A DNA stretch of 64,000 bases, from the NCBI RefSeq assembly GCF_017744835.1, contig NZ_JAGIAM010000001.1, forward strand, positions 310,001-374,000, read 5' to 3'. Below the pieces are notes generated by a model. The model was not told where the DNA came from, searched no databases, and saw only the letters and a list, made by a program, of their open reading frames with translations. This document shows, in pieces, positions 8,537 to 17,314 of the stretch. The position numbers and the translations under genes were made by a program. The stretch comes from Sphingomonas sp. Lineage in GTDB: Bacteria > Pseudomonadota > Alphaproteobacteria > Sphingomonadales > Sphingomonadaceae. How positions within the stretch are numbered: position 1 is the first letter of the stretch; every line of letters begins with the position of its first letter.

Positions 8537-9526
8537 ATGCGTGTTCGGCTCCATTGGTGCGCTCTTGCCTGCGCCGTTCTGGCGTGGGCGATGCCGGCCG
8601 CTTCCCAGTCGCTCGCGTCGACAGCTTCGCACAATCACGAATGGCCTCCGCTCCTCGTCGAGGATGACCCCGCCAAGATGGACGCCGCGCTGGCACTCGG
8701 CCCGCAGCTCGAGCGCGGCCGCTCGGCCCGGCAACTCCTCGAAGACCGGCGCCGCCGGGAGCGCGCGCTCGACGCGCTCACCCCGCAACGGGCCGGGGTG
8801 GTCGACGCCTATGTCGTGTCGGTCGCGCTCGACAGCGATCCGGTCTTCGCCCGCGAAGCGCGCGAGGCGGGGAAGGTGCTGTCGCGCCGCTACGGCGCCG
8901 CGGGCCATACCATCGTCCTTGCGGGCGATACCGGCCGCGGCGCCCCGCCGCTTCCCCAGGGCAACCCCGAATCGCTCACCCTGGCGATCGCGCGCGCCGC
9001 CGAGCTGATGGACCGCGAGCACGACGTTCTGGTGCTCTACGTCACCACCCATGGCGCGCCAGTGGCGCTCGCCTATCACGACGGCGACGAAGGCTATGGG
9101 CTGGTCTCCCCGGCCCGGCTCGCCGCGATCTTCGACGAGCTGGGCATCCGCAACCGGCTGCTGATTCTCTCAGCATGCTATTCGGGGATCTTCGTGCCCT
9201 CGCTCGCCGACGCGCACAGCGTCGTGGTCACCGCGGCTGCGTCGGACCGCACATCCTTCGGCTGCAGCGCCGAGAACGACTGGACCTTCTTCGGCGACGC
9301 GCTGGTCAACCACGCGCTGCGCAAGCCCCAGCCGCTCGAGGCGGCGGTACGCGAGGCGCGCGGGCTGATCGACGACTGGGAAAGGTCGAACGGCCTCACG
9401 CCTTCCAATCCCCAGATCGCGATGGGCGCCGACGTCTCGGCGTGGCTGGCTCCGCTTGAGGCCAGCATGCCCAAGGTCGCGTCCCCGCCCGCCGGCGCCC
9501 CCGCTACCGACGCGCTCAAGGACTGA
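8537..9526 (+). CDS. exported C13-family (legumain/caspase-fold) cysteine peptidase
   Basis: This 329-residue protein begins with a signal peptide (about residues 1-23, ending AAS) and should be periplasmic. A caspase-haemoglobinase fold is indicated by the strand VLVLYVTTHGAP with His172 and by LLILSACYSG with Cys214, the His/Cys dyad arrangement of clan CD peptidases; the overall pattern matches bacterial C13 family proteins. The basic stretch EDRRRRERA at about 69-77 may be a processing region, which is inference. It lies between sdhA and the ClpP-like gene. Its substrate is unknown. Confidence 0.75.
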   Translation: MRVRLHWCALACAVLAWAMPAASQSLASTASHNHEWPPLLVEDDPAKMDAALALGPQLERGRSARQLLEDRRRRERALDALTPQRAGVVDAYVVSVALDSDPVFAREAREAGKVLSRRYGAAGHTIVLAGDTGRGAPPLPQGNPESLTLAIARAAELMDREHDVLVLYVTTHGAPVALAYHDGDEGYGLVSPARLAAIFDELGIRNRLLILSACYSGIFVPSLADAHSVVVTAAASDRTSFGCSAENDWTFFGDALVNHALRKPQPLEAAVREARGLIDDWERSNGLTPSNPQIAMGADVSAWLAPLEASMPKVASPPAGAPATDALKD

Positions 9527-9571
9527 GCGCGGGACGGAACCCCCGCGCCGCAGACCTGTTGGCGCAGCACC

Positions 9572-10156
9572 ATGGCCGATTCCTCCGAACCCGACAGCCG
9601 CGCCGCGCGCTATCCGCTACTCGCATCGCCGCACGTGGTGCTCCACGGCGCCGTCGATCATGTGATGTACGGCGCCTTCCGCCAGCAGCTTGCCGGCGCG
9701 CCGCCCGAAGGGCCGCTTGTGATCTCGCTCTCGACTCTCGGCGGCGATCCCGAGGTCGCCCGACTCATGGCCGACGATGTCCGGCTGCTCAGCGAGTATA
9801 GCGGGCGCGAGGCGATCTTCCTGGGCAAGGTCGCGGTCTATTCGGCCGGCGCCACATTCATGGCGGGCTTCCCCGCCGAGCGCCGCTTCCTCACTCGCGG
9901 CACGCGGCTACTGGTCCATGAGCGCCAGTTGACCAAGACGATCAACGTCTCCGGCCCGCTGCGCGCCTGCGTCACCGTCATCGAAGCCAATCTGCGCGAG
10001 ATCGAGCAGTCCATCCGGATCGAGGAGGAAGGCTTTCGCGCGCTCGTCGCGGGCTCGCGAGTCGATTTCGACGAGGTGCATCGCCGCGCCCCGGTCGGCT
10101 GGTACATCGAGGCTGAGGAGGCGCTGGATCTCGGCCTCGTGCTCGACGTGATCTGA
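9572..10156 (+). CDS. ClpP-like (S14 family) serine protease
   Basis: This 194-residue cytoplasmic protein resembles the ClpP fold. SLSTLGGDP near 52-60 matches the oxyanion-loop region, YSAGATFMAGF contains the candidate nucleophile Ser91, and LLVHERQL the candidate His116. The length is close to ClpP, but the motifs are divergent from housekeeping ClpP (no intact GGS or MHQP), so it is more likely a ClpP paralogue of unknown partner than the general ClpXP subunit. It lies 45 bases after the C13 peptidase gene and 81 bases before sdhB. Confidence 0.7.
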   Translation: MADSSEPDSRAARYPLLASPHVVLHGAVDHVMYGAFRQQLAGAPPEGPLVISLSTLGGDPEVARLMADDVRLLSEYSGREAIFLGKVAVYSAGATFMAGFPAERRFLTRGTRLLVHERQLTKTINVSGPLRACVTVIEANLREIEQSIRIEEEGFRALVAGSRVDFDEVHRRAPVGWYIEAEEALDLGLVLDVI

Positions 10157-10237
10157 CCGCGAAGCGCGCCGCGGCCGCATAGGTGCTTGAGCCACCACGC
10201 CCGATTGGCTATCGCGCGCGCAGCAAAGGAACCCGAG

Positions 10238-11020
10238 ATGGCCGAATTTCTCCTGCCCAAGAACAGCAAGATCGCCAAAGGCAAGGAGCACAAGGCCGAT
10301 CCGGGCGCCAGCCGCGTCAAGAAGTTCAAGATCTATCGCTACGACCCCGAGTCGGGCGAGAACCCGCGCTACGACAGCTTCGAGATCGATCTCGACGAGT
10401 GCGGCCCGATGGTCCTCGACGCGCTGATCAAGATCAAGTCCGAGCAGGATTCGACGCTTACCTTCCGCCGCTCGTGCCGCGAGGGCATCTGCGGATCGTG
10501 CTCGATGAACATGGACGGGCGCAACGGTCTCGCCTGCACCACCGCGATCGAGGACATCAAGGGCGACATCCGCATCACCCCGCTGCCGCACATGGACGTG
10601 ATCAAGGACCTCGTCCCCGATTTCACGCACTTCTATGCGCAGTACGCCTCGATCAAGCCGTGGCTCCAGACCGTCTCGACCACCCCATCGGGCAAGGAGC
10701 GGCTCCAGTCGCCTGAGGACCGCGAGAAGCTAGACGGCCTCTACGAGTGCATCCTGTGCGCCTGCTGCTCGACTTCGTGTCCGAGCTATTGGTGGAACAG
10801 CGACCGCTTCCTCGGTCCGGCGATCCTGCTCCAGGCCTATCGCTGGCTCGCCGACAGCCGCGACGAGATGACGGGCGAGCGGCTCGACCAGCTCGAGGAT
10901 CCGTTCCGCCTCTATCGCTGCCACACGATCATGAACTGCGCGAACGTCTGCCCCAAGGGTCTCAACCCGGCCAAGGCGATCGCCGAGATCAAGAAGATGG
11001 AAGCCGAGCGGGCGCTCTGA
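10238..11020 (+). CDS. sdhB: succinate dehydrogenase iron-sulfur subunit
   Basis: This 260-residue subunit of complex II passes electrons from FAD to quinone through three Fe-S clusters. The [2Fe-2S] ligands are in [16 protein letters not shown] and the following GLAC. The C-terminal ferredoxin domain has [12 protein letters not shown] and [17 protein letters not shown] for the [4Fe-4S] and [3Fe-4S] clusters. AAAGGA at 10225-10230 sets the ATG at 10238; an earlier in-frame start at 10187 lacks such a site. It is separated from sdhA by about 1.9 kb carrying two protease-like genes. Confidence 0.96.
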   Translation: MAEFLLPKNSKIAKGKEHKADPGASRVKKFKIYRYDPESGENPRYDSFEIDLDECGPMVLDALIKIKSEQDSTLTFRRSCREGICGSCSMNMDGRNGLACTTAIEDIKGDIRITPLPHMDVIKDLVPDFTHFYAQYASIKPWLQTVSTTPSGKERLQSPEDREKLDGLYECILCACCSTSCPSYWWNSDRFLGPAILLQAYRWLADSRDEMTGERLDQLEDPFRLYRCHTIMNCANVCPKGLNPAKAIAEIKKMEAERAL

Positions 11021-11045
11021 TCGCGCCTCCCGGCTTTCCGGACAA

Positions 11046-12158
11046 GTGAGCAAGGTTCTCGCCAGCTACGAAGCGCTCGTTGCCGCAGGCGAGCTCCGGC
11101 CCGATCCTGAACAGCGCGCGGCCGCCGAACGGCTCGGGCGGCTCGCGACCGAGCTCGAAGCGACTCCCCGAAAGGGCAGCATCCTTTGGCGCGCGCTCGG
11201 TCGTGCGCCCGAACCCCCGCGCGGCATCTATCTCTGGGGCGATGTCGGCCGCGGCAAGTCGATGCTGATGGACCTGCTGTTCGAGTGCGTCGACATTCGC
11301 AGAAAACGCCGCGTCCATTTCCACGAATTCATGCTCGAGGTGCACGAACGCCTCAACGTCGAGCGCCAGAAGGACACTGCCGATCCCGTCATCGCAGTGG
11401 CCGAGGCGATGGTCGAGAACACCCGCCTGCTCGCCTTCGACGAGATGGTGGTCAACAACCCGGCCGACGCGATGATCCTCTCGCGGTTGTTCACCGAGAT
11501 GATGGGCCATGGCCTCACCATGGTCGCGACCTCGAACCGCCCGCCGCGCGACCTCTACAAGGACGGGCTCAACCGCCAGCTCTTCCTTCCCTTCATCGAC
11601 TTGATCGAGGAGCGGATGGACGTGCTCGCATTGAACGGGCCCGTCGATTACCGGCTCGATCGACTGGGCAGCATGAAGACCTGGCTCGTCCCCAACGGGC
11701 CCGAAGCCACCGCCCAGCTCTCCGCGGCCTTCTTCCGCCTGACCGACTTTTCGGTCGAGGATCGCGCCAAGGTGCCTGCGTGCGATCTGCCGGTGAAGGG
11801 CGGGCGCGAGATCCACGTCCCCAAGTGCCTCAAGGGCGTCGCCGTCTTCTCGTTCAAGCGCCTGTGCGGCGAACCGCGCGGCGCCTCCGACTATCTCGCG
11901 ATCGCGCACCGTTTCCACACCGTCATCATCGTCGGCATCCCGCGCCTCGGCCCCGACAACCGCAACGAGGCCGCGCGCTTCGTCACTTTGGTCGACGCGC
12001 TCTACGAGAACCGAGTCAAGCTGCTCGCCGCCGCCGATGCGGCGCCTGACGAGCTGTACATCGCCGGCGACGGCGCCTTCGAATTCCAGCGCACCGTCTC
12101 GCGGCTCCACGAGATGGCGTCGGACAGCTACCTCGCCGAAGGCCACGGCGAGCGCTGA
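11046..12158 (+). CDS. zapE: cell division protein ZapE (AFG1-like ATPase)
   Basis: This 370-residue P-loop ATPase of the AFG1 family has the Walker A region GIYLWGDVGRGKSMLMDLLF, followed by VHFHEFMLEVHERL and a Walker B-like LLAFDEM, then ATSNRPPRDLYKDGLNRQLFLPFI. ZapE acts on the FtsZ ring in bacteria, and the eukaryotic homologue works in mitochondrial protein turnover next to the respiratory chain. The start is GTG at 11046, 25 bases after sdhB. The 3' end overlaps the convergent acyltransferase gene by 31 bases. Confidence 0.88.
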   Translation: MSKVLASYEALVAAGELRPDPEQRAAAERLGRLATELEATPRKGSILWRALGRAPEPPRGIYLWGDVGRGKSMLMDLLFECVDIRRKRRVHFHEFMLEVHERLNVERQKDTADPVIAVAEAMVENTRLLAFDEMVVNNPADAMILSRLFTEMMGHGLTMVATSNRPPRDLYKDGLNRQLFLPFIDLIEERMDVLALNGPVDYRLDRLGSMKTWLVPNGPEATAQLSAAFFRLTDFSVEDRAKVPACDLPVKGGREIHVPKCLKGVAVFSFKRLCGEPRGASDYLAIAHRFHTVIIVGIPRLGPDNRNEAARFVTLVDALYENRVKLLAAADAAPDELYIAGDGAFEFQRTVSRLHEMASDSYLAEGHGER

Positions 12159-13249
12159 TGGGGACGGCCAAGCCCCGTCAGACCCGCGCGCACCCAAGGC
12201 TCGCCGAACCGCACCGTCAGCCATGAGAGGCCGAGTGACGCCGCCAGCGCCAGTCCGGCCGCCAACCAGAACCCCAGACCCAGACGCATCAACGCACCGA
12301 TCATCACTGCGCCGAGTTCCTGGTGCAGCAAATAGAGCGGATAGGTCATCAACCCCAGCGTCGCGGCGACCGGGCCCGAAATTCGGCGGGCAAGCCAAGG
12401 CTGGAGCCGTTCGGCGAAGGGGATCGGGAGCAACCCTATGCCGAACAGGAGTTGCGCGGGGATCGGCGCCGACCGGTCGCCGAAGATCAGGGCGCGATGA
12501 ACGTCGATCTCGATCAGCCCGACCACAGCGAACAACAGCGCGAGCAGCAGCCGGACAGGCCGCGCGCCATCACGCTGGATGACGCGCAGCTGGATGCCGA
12601 GCGCAAAGAAGCAGCCGTAGGAAACCAGCGTGAGCTGGTAGAAGCGGCTGTCCGATCCGGGCACCATCCCCGCGGCAGCCGCCATCCAGAAGGCGAGGCT
12701 GGCGCAGCCGAGCAGCATGCCGAAACGCTCGATCCGCGCCAGATCGGATCCGCCGACCAACACCGCCGCCATAGCCAGATAGAAGGCCACTTCGATCGCC
12801 AGCGTCCAATAGCTGGGATCGACGTACGGTTTGAACGGCGAAAAGCCGAGCGACGACAGCCACTCGAACAATATCTGGGCAGGTGGAAGATTGCTGCACT
12901 CCAGCAGAACCGCTGCGGTGAGCGTTGCGCACAGCCAGGCGGCGGGAGCCAGTCGCAGCGCCCGACGGCGCAGGAACCCCGCAGCGGTAGAACCCTCCGC
13001 CGACCAGGCGATGACGAAGCCCGATACCAGGAAGAACAGCTCGACTCCGATCCAGCCGTTGCTCGCCCAATCGGCGAACCGTCCGTCGACCGGCATTCCG
13101 GCCAGCATCGCACTGCCTCCCGGCGGTCCCCCGGAGGCAAACGACGAACAGTAATGGAAGCTGAGCACCATCAGCGCGCAGGCGAACCGCAGCAAATCGA
13201 GAGCGATCAGGTTGCGCGTGTCGCGGCCGGCCATGCGCGCATTCTGCAC
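12128..13249 (-). CDS. acyltransferase 3 family membrane protein (OafA/YrhL type)
   Basis: This protein of about 373 residues has some ten hydrophobic segments. IALDLLRFACALMVLSFHY at the N terminus with an FHY histidine, GWIGVELFFLVSGFVI, and SYWTLAIEVAFYL are the signatures of the acyltransferase 3 family, which O-acylates surface glycans or periplasmic carriers. The acceptor is unknown. GTG at 13249 has AAAGG upstream; ATG at 13234 is also possible. It is convergent with zapE. Confidence 0.85.
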   Translation of the reverse strand: MQNARMAGRDTRNLIALDLLRFACALMVLSFHYCSSFASGGPPGGSAMLAGMPVDGRFADWASNGWIGVELFFLVSGFVIAWSAEGSTAAGFLRRRALRLAPAAWLCATLTAAVLLECSNLPPAQILFEWLSSLGFSPFKPYVDPSYWTLAIEVAFYLAMAAVLVGGSDLARIERFGMLLGCASLAFWMAAAAGMVPGSDSRFYQLTLVSYGCFFALGIQLRVIQRDGARPVRLLLALLFAVVGLIEIDVHRALIFGDRSAPIPAQLLFGIGLLPIPFAERLQPWLARRISGPVAATLGLMTYPLYLLHQELGAVMIGALMRLGLGFWLAAGLALAASLGLSWLTVRFGEPWVRAGLTGLGRPHQRSPWPSAR

Positions 13250-13342
13250 CCGCCGCCTTTAATATCCTCTTTCCGCGCCCCCACCCTCGCCAAAGCCGCA
13301 CGCTGCCGCTAGCAATCGAGCAAAATAGAAACGGGGAACGGG

Positions 13343-15199
13343 ATGCGCGCGACCGGAATCTACCGCCTTGCGATAGGGCTTGCGGCACTTGCCGCGCTCT
13401 GGATCATGCCTGCAGCGGCACAACTGGTGCTCACCTCGGCCGACATGCGCGAGAGCCGCAGCCTCGACGGCGCCTGGCACTGGTCGGTCGATCCCTTCCG
13501 TGACGGCATGGCCGGCTTCCACGGTGGCCCTCCCGGCTCGAGCACGCGCCGCTGGCAGGACAGCGTCCAGGCCGATGTCGCCGCGGCCAATCCGCGCGCG
13601 CTGTTCGAGTTCGACATGCAGCGCTCGCCCGTCACGCATCTGCCCGGCTCGTGGATCGGCCATTCGGCGGAGATGCGCTATTATCAGGGCCTGGTCTGGT
13701 ACCAGCGCAACTTCGAGGCCGCGGCGCCGCGGCCCGGCACCCGCACCCTGCTGCGCTTCGGCGCCGCGGACTATTCCGCCGAAGTCTATCTCAACGGCAA
13801 GCCCGTCGGCAGCCACCGCGGCGGCTTCACGCCCTTCGTCTTCGACGTGACCAAGTTCCTGCGCGCCGGTACCAACCAGATCACCGTCGGCGTCGATTCG
13901 GCGCGCACCGACGCCGACGTCCCCCCGCCCGTCACCGATTGGGAGACCTATGGCGGCATCACCCGCTCGGTGTCGCTTGTCACCGTGCCCGAGACCTTCG
14001 TCGACGACGCCTGGATCCGCCTCGGCCGCGACGGGCGCGTCCATGTCGATGTCCATCTCGACGGCCCCAATGCCGCCGGGCGCGACGTGCGCGTGCGCAT
14101 CGAGGCGCTCGACCTCACGCTCTGGGGCAGCACCGACGCCAAGGGCAATTGGAGCGGCGCCGCGCCCGCGCCGCGCGACCTGCGCCGCTGGTCGCCCGAA
14201 ACGCCGACGCTCTACGACGTCAACGTCGAGGCCGGCAGCGACGTGCTGCGCGACCGCGTCGGCTTCCGCACGATCGAAGTCCGCGGCGCCGACATATTGC
14301 TCAACGGCAAGCCCATCTTCCTGCGCGGCATCTCGCTCCACGAGGAAGAGCTCGGCCGAGATCCGGTCCGCGCGATCACGCCCGCCGCTGCGCACGCGCT
14401 GCTGGGCGAGATCAAGCAGGGCCTCGGCGGCAATTTCGTCCGCCTCGCCCATTATCCGCACAACGAAATCATGACGCGCACCGCCGACGAGCTCGGCCTG
14501 CTCGTGTGGAGCGAGATCCCGGTCTATTGGCGCGTCGCCTGGGACAATCCGGCGACGCTCGCCACCGCGCGCCGGATGCTGCGCGAGAATATCGTGCGCG
14601 ACCGCAACCGCGCCGCGATCGTCCTGTGGAGCGTCGCCAACGAGACTCCGATCGGAAATGCCCGCAACAGCTTCCTGCGCACGCTGATCGGCGACGTCCG
14701 AAACCTCGACGACAGCCGCCTCGTCACCGCCGCTTTGCTCAGCAAGCGCGACGACCGCGTCAATACGATCGACGATCCGCTGGTCGGCGATCTCGATGTG
14801 ATGGCAGTCAACACCTACAACGGCTGGTATTCGGACGATCCGCTCGCGTCGCTGCCCTCGCTCGAATGGCGCTCGCCGGTCCAGAAGCCGCTGATCTTCT
14901 CCGAATTCGGCGCCGACGCGCTCGCCGGCTATCACGATGCCGCGGCAGAGCCGCACAAGTTCAGCGAGGAATATCAGGCCGAATATTATCGCCAGACGCT
15001 CGCCATGGCCGCCAAGGTGCCGAACCTGCGCGGGATGAGCCCCTGGATTCTCAAGGATTTCCGCTCTCCGCGCCGCCAGCACCCGGTCTATCAGCAGGGC
15101 TGGAACCGCAAGGGGCTGATCTCCGAAACCGGACAGCGCAAGCAGGCGTTCTTCGTGCTGGCAGAGGAATATCGCCGCCGCGCCGCGTCGGAGCACTGA
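13343..15199 (+). CDS. secreted glycoside hydrolase family 2 enzyme (beta-glucuronidase/galactosidase-like)
   Basis: This 618-residue protein has a signal peptide (about residues 1-26, ending AAAQ). It carries the GH2 order: jelly-roll sugar-binding domain (with LNGKPVGSHRGGFTPF near 150-165), an immunoglobulin-like domain, and a TIM barrel from about residue 315. The acid/base is Glu434 in LWSVANE and the nucleophile is Glu521 in IFSEFGAD. NFVRLAHYPH is the conserved substrate-pocket strand. The protein is most like beta-glucuronidases, but the sugar specificity is not fixed by what I can see. It stands alone, with GGGGAACGGG before the ATG. Confidence 0.88.
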   Translation: MRATGIYRLAIGLAALAALWIMPAAAQLVLTSADMRESRSLDGAWHWSVDPFRDGMAGFHGGPPGSSTRRWQDSVQADVAAANPRALFEFDMQRSPVTHLPGSWIGHSAEMRYYQGLVWYQRNFEAAAPRPGTRTLLRFGAADYSAEVYLNGKPVGSHRGGFTPFVFDVTKFLRAGTNQITVGVDSARTDADVPPPVTDWETYGGITRSVSLVTVPETFVDDAWIRLGRDGRVHVDVHLDGPNAAGRDVRVRIEALDLTLWGSTDAKGNWSGAAPAPRDLRRWSPETPTLYDVNVEAGSDVLRDRVGFRTIEVRGADILLNGKPIFLRGISLHEEELGRDPVRAITPAAAHALLGEIKQGLGGNFVRLAHYPHNEIMTRTADELGLLVWSEIPVYWRVAWDNPATLATARRMLRENIVRDRNRAAIVLWSVANETPIGNARNSFLRTLIGDVRNLDDSRLVTAALLSKRDDRVNTIDDPLVGDLDVMAVNTYNGWYSDDPLASLPSLEWRSPVQKPLIFSEFGADALAGYHDAAAEPHKFSEEYQAEYYRQTLAMAAKVPNLRGMSPWILKDFRSPRRQHPVYQQGWNRKGLISETGQRKQAFFVLAEEYRRRAASEH

Positions 15200-15224
15200 C
15201 GCGGCGCAGTGGCGCTCGCCCCTA

Positions 15225-15254
15225 TTGCAGTTGCGAATTAGTTGCAAAGATAAT
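15225..15254 (+). promoter_or_regulatory. Candidate mdh-suc promoter with palindromic operator between -35 and -10
   Basis: TTGCAG (15225-15230) and GATAAT (15249-15254) are spaced 18 bases apart, and the spacer contains the 17-base near-palindrome TTGCGAATTAGTTGCAA (15231-15247, 12 of 17 positions symmetric). The TTGCRA/TYGCAA half-sites resemble Fur-type iron boxes of alphaproteobacteria. The leader to mdh would be roughly 105-110 bases. A regulator bound here would block RNA polymerase. The regulator's identity is inference. Confidence 0.45.
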
Positions 15255-15360
15255 CTGGGCGCCGCGCGATTCCCGGGTTGCGACCCTCCTATCATGGGTC
15301 TAAGCCGCCCACGTTTTCACGGCGCCACAGCTGCGTCTGCGGCTGCTTGAACTACGCTAA

Positions 15361-16332
<972 letters not shown>

Positions 16333-16367
16333 ACCGCTTTTCCAATTTTGAGGACACGAGAACCCGC

Positions 16368-17252
16368 ATGAGCATCCTCGTCGACAAGAACACCAAGGTC
16401 ATTACCCAGGGCATGACGGGTGAGACCGGCACTTTCCACACCCAGCAGGCGCTGGCCTACGGCACCCAGATGGTCGGCGGCGTCACGCCCGGCAAGGGCG
16501 GCACCGAGCACATCGGCCTGCCCGTGTTCGACACCGTCGCCGAGGCCAAGTCGAAGACCGGCGCCGATGCGTCGGTGATCTACGTGCCGCCGCCCTTCGC
16601 CGCGGATTCGATCCTCGAGGCGATCGACGCCGAGATCCCGCTGATCGTCGCGATCACCGAGGGTATTCCGGTGCTCGACATGGTCCGCGTCAAGCGCGCG
16701 CTCTCGGGCTCCAAGTCGCGCCTGATCGGCCCGAACTGCCCCGGCGTGCTCACCCCGGGCGAGTGCAAGATCGGCATCATGCCCGGCTCGATCTTCTCCA
16801 AGGGCTCGGTCGGCGTCGTGTCGCGCTCGGGCACCCTCACCTATGAGGCGGTGTTCCAGACCACCAACGCGGGCCTCGGCCAGACCACTGCGGTCGGCAT
16901 CGGCGGCGATCCGGTCAACGGCACCAACTTCATCGACGTGCTCGAGCTGTTCCTCGCCGACGACGAGACCAAGTCGATCATCATGATCGGCGAGATCGGC
17001 GGCTCGGCCGAAGAGGAAGCCGCGCAGTTCCTCCGCGACGAGGCCAAGCGTGGCCGCAAGAAGCCGATGGCCGGCTTCATCGCGGGCCGTACCGCGCCTC
17101 CGGGCCGCCGCATGGGCCATGCCGGCGCGATCGTCTCGGGCGGCCAGGGCGGCGCCGAGGACAAGATCGCGGCGATGGAAGCGGCCGGGATCAAGGTCGC
17201 CGCCAGCCCGTCCGAGCTGGGTTCGACGCTCGTCGAAGTGCTCAAGGGGTAA
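16368..17252 (+). CDS. sucD: succinyl-CoA synthetase alpha subunit
   Basis: This 294-residue subunit of succinate-CoA ligase forms succinate and nucleoside triphosphate from succinyl-CoA. The CoA-binding Rossmann domain comes first ([13 protein letters not shown]), and the phosphohistidine is His251 in [13 protein letters not shown]. It starts 35 bases after mdh. The beta subunit gene sucC, which often precedes sucD, is absent here and must be elsewhere in the genome for the enzyme to work. Confidence 0.96.
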   Translation: MSILVDKNTKVITQGMTGETGTFHTQQALAYGTQMVGGVTPGKGGTEHIGLPVFDTVAEAKSKTGADASVIYVPPPFAADSILEAIDAEIPLIVAITEGIPVLDMVRVKRALSGSKSRLIGPNCPGVLTPGECKIGIMPGSIFSKGSVGVVSRSGTLTYEAVFQTTNAGLGQTTAVGIGGDPVNGTNFIDVLELFLADDETKSIIMIGEIGGSAEEEAAQFLRDEAKRGRKKPMAGFIAGRTAPPGRRMGHAGAIVSGGQGGAEDKIAAMEAAGIKVAASPSELGSTLVEVLKG

Positions 17253-17314
17253 GTTTTGAAGGTTCGCGTTCCTATATGGGGATATGGGAGCGCTAACAGG
17301 AACGGAATTGACCG

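Noticed and set aside
8398..8667. 89-codon plus-strand open frame over the start of the C13 peptidase gene
   Set aside because: It overlaps the signal peptide of a better-supported gene in another frame and shows no motif.
13259..15295. 678-codon open frame antisense to the GH2 gene
   Set aside because: The sense strand encodes an intact enzyme with both catalytic glutamates; the antisense product is compositionally biased.
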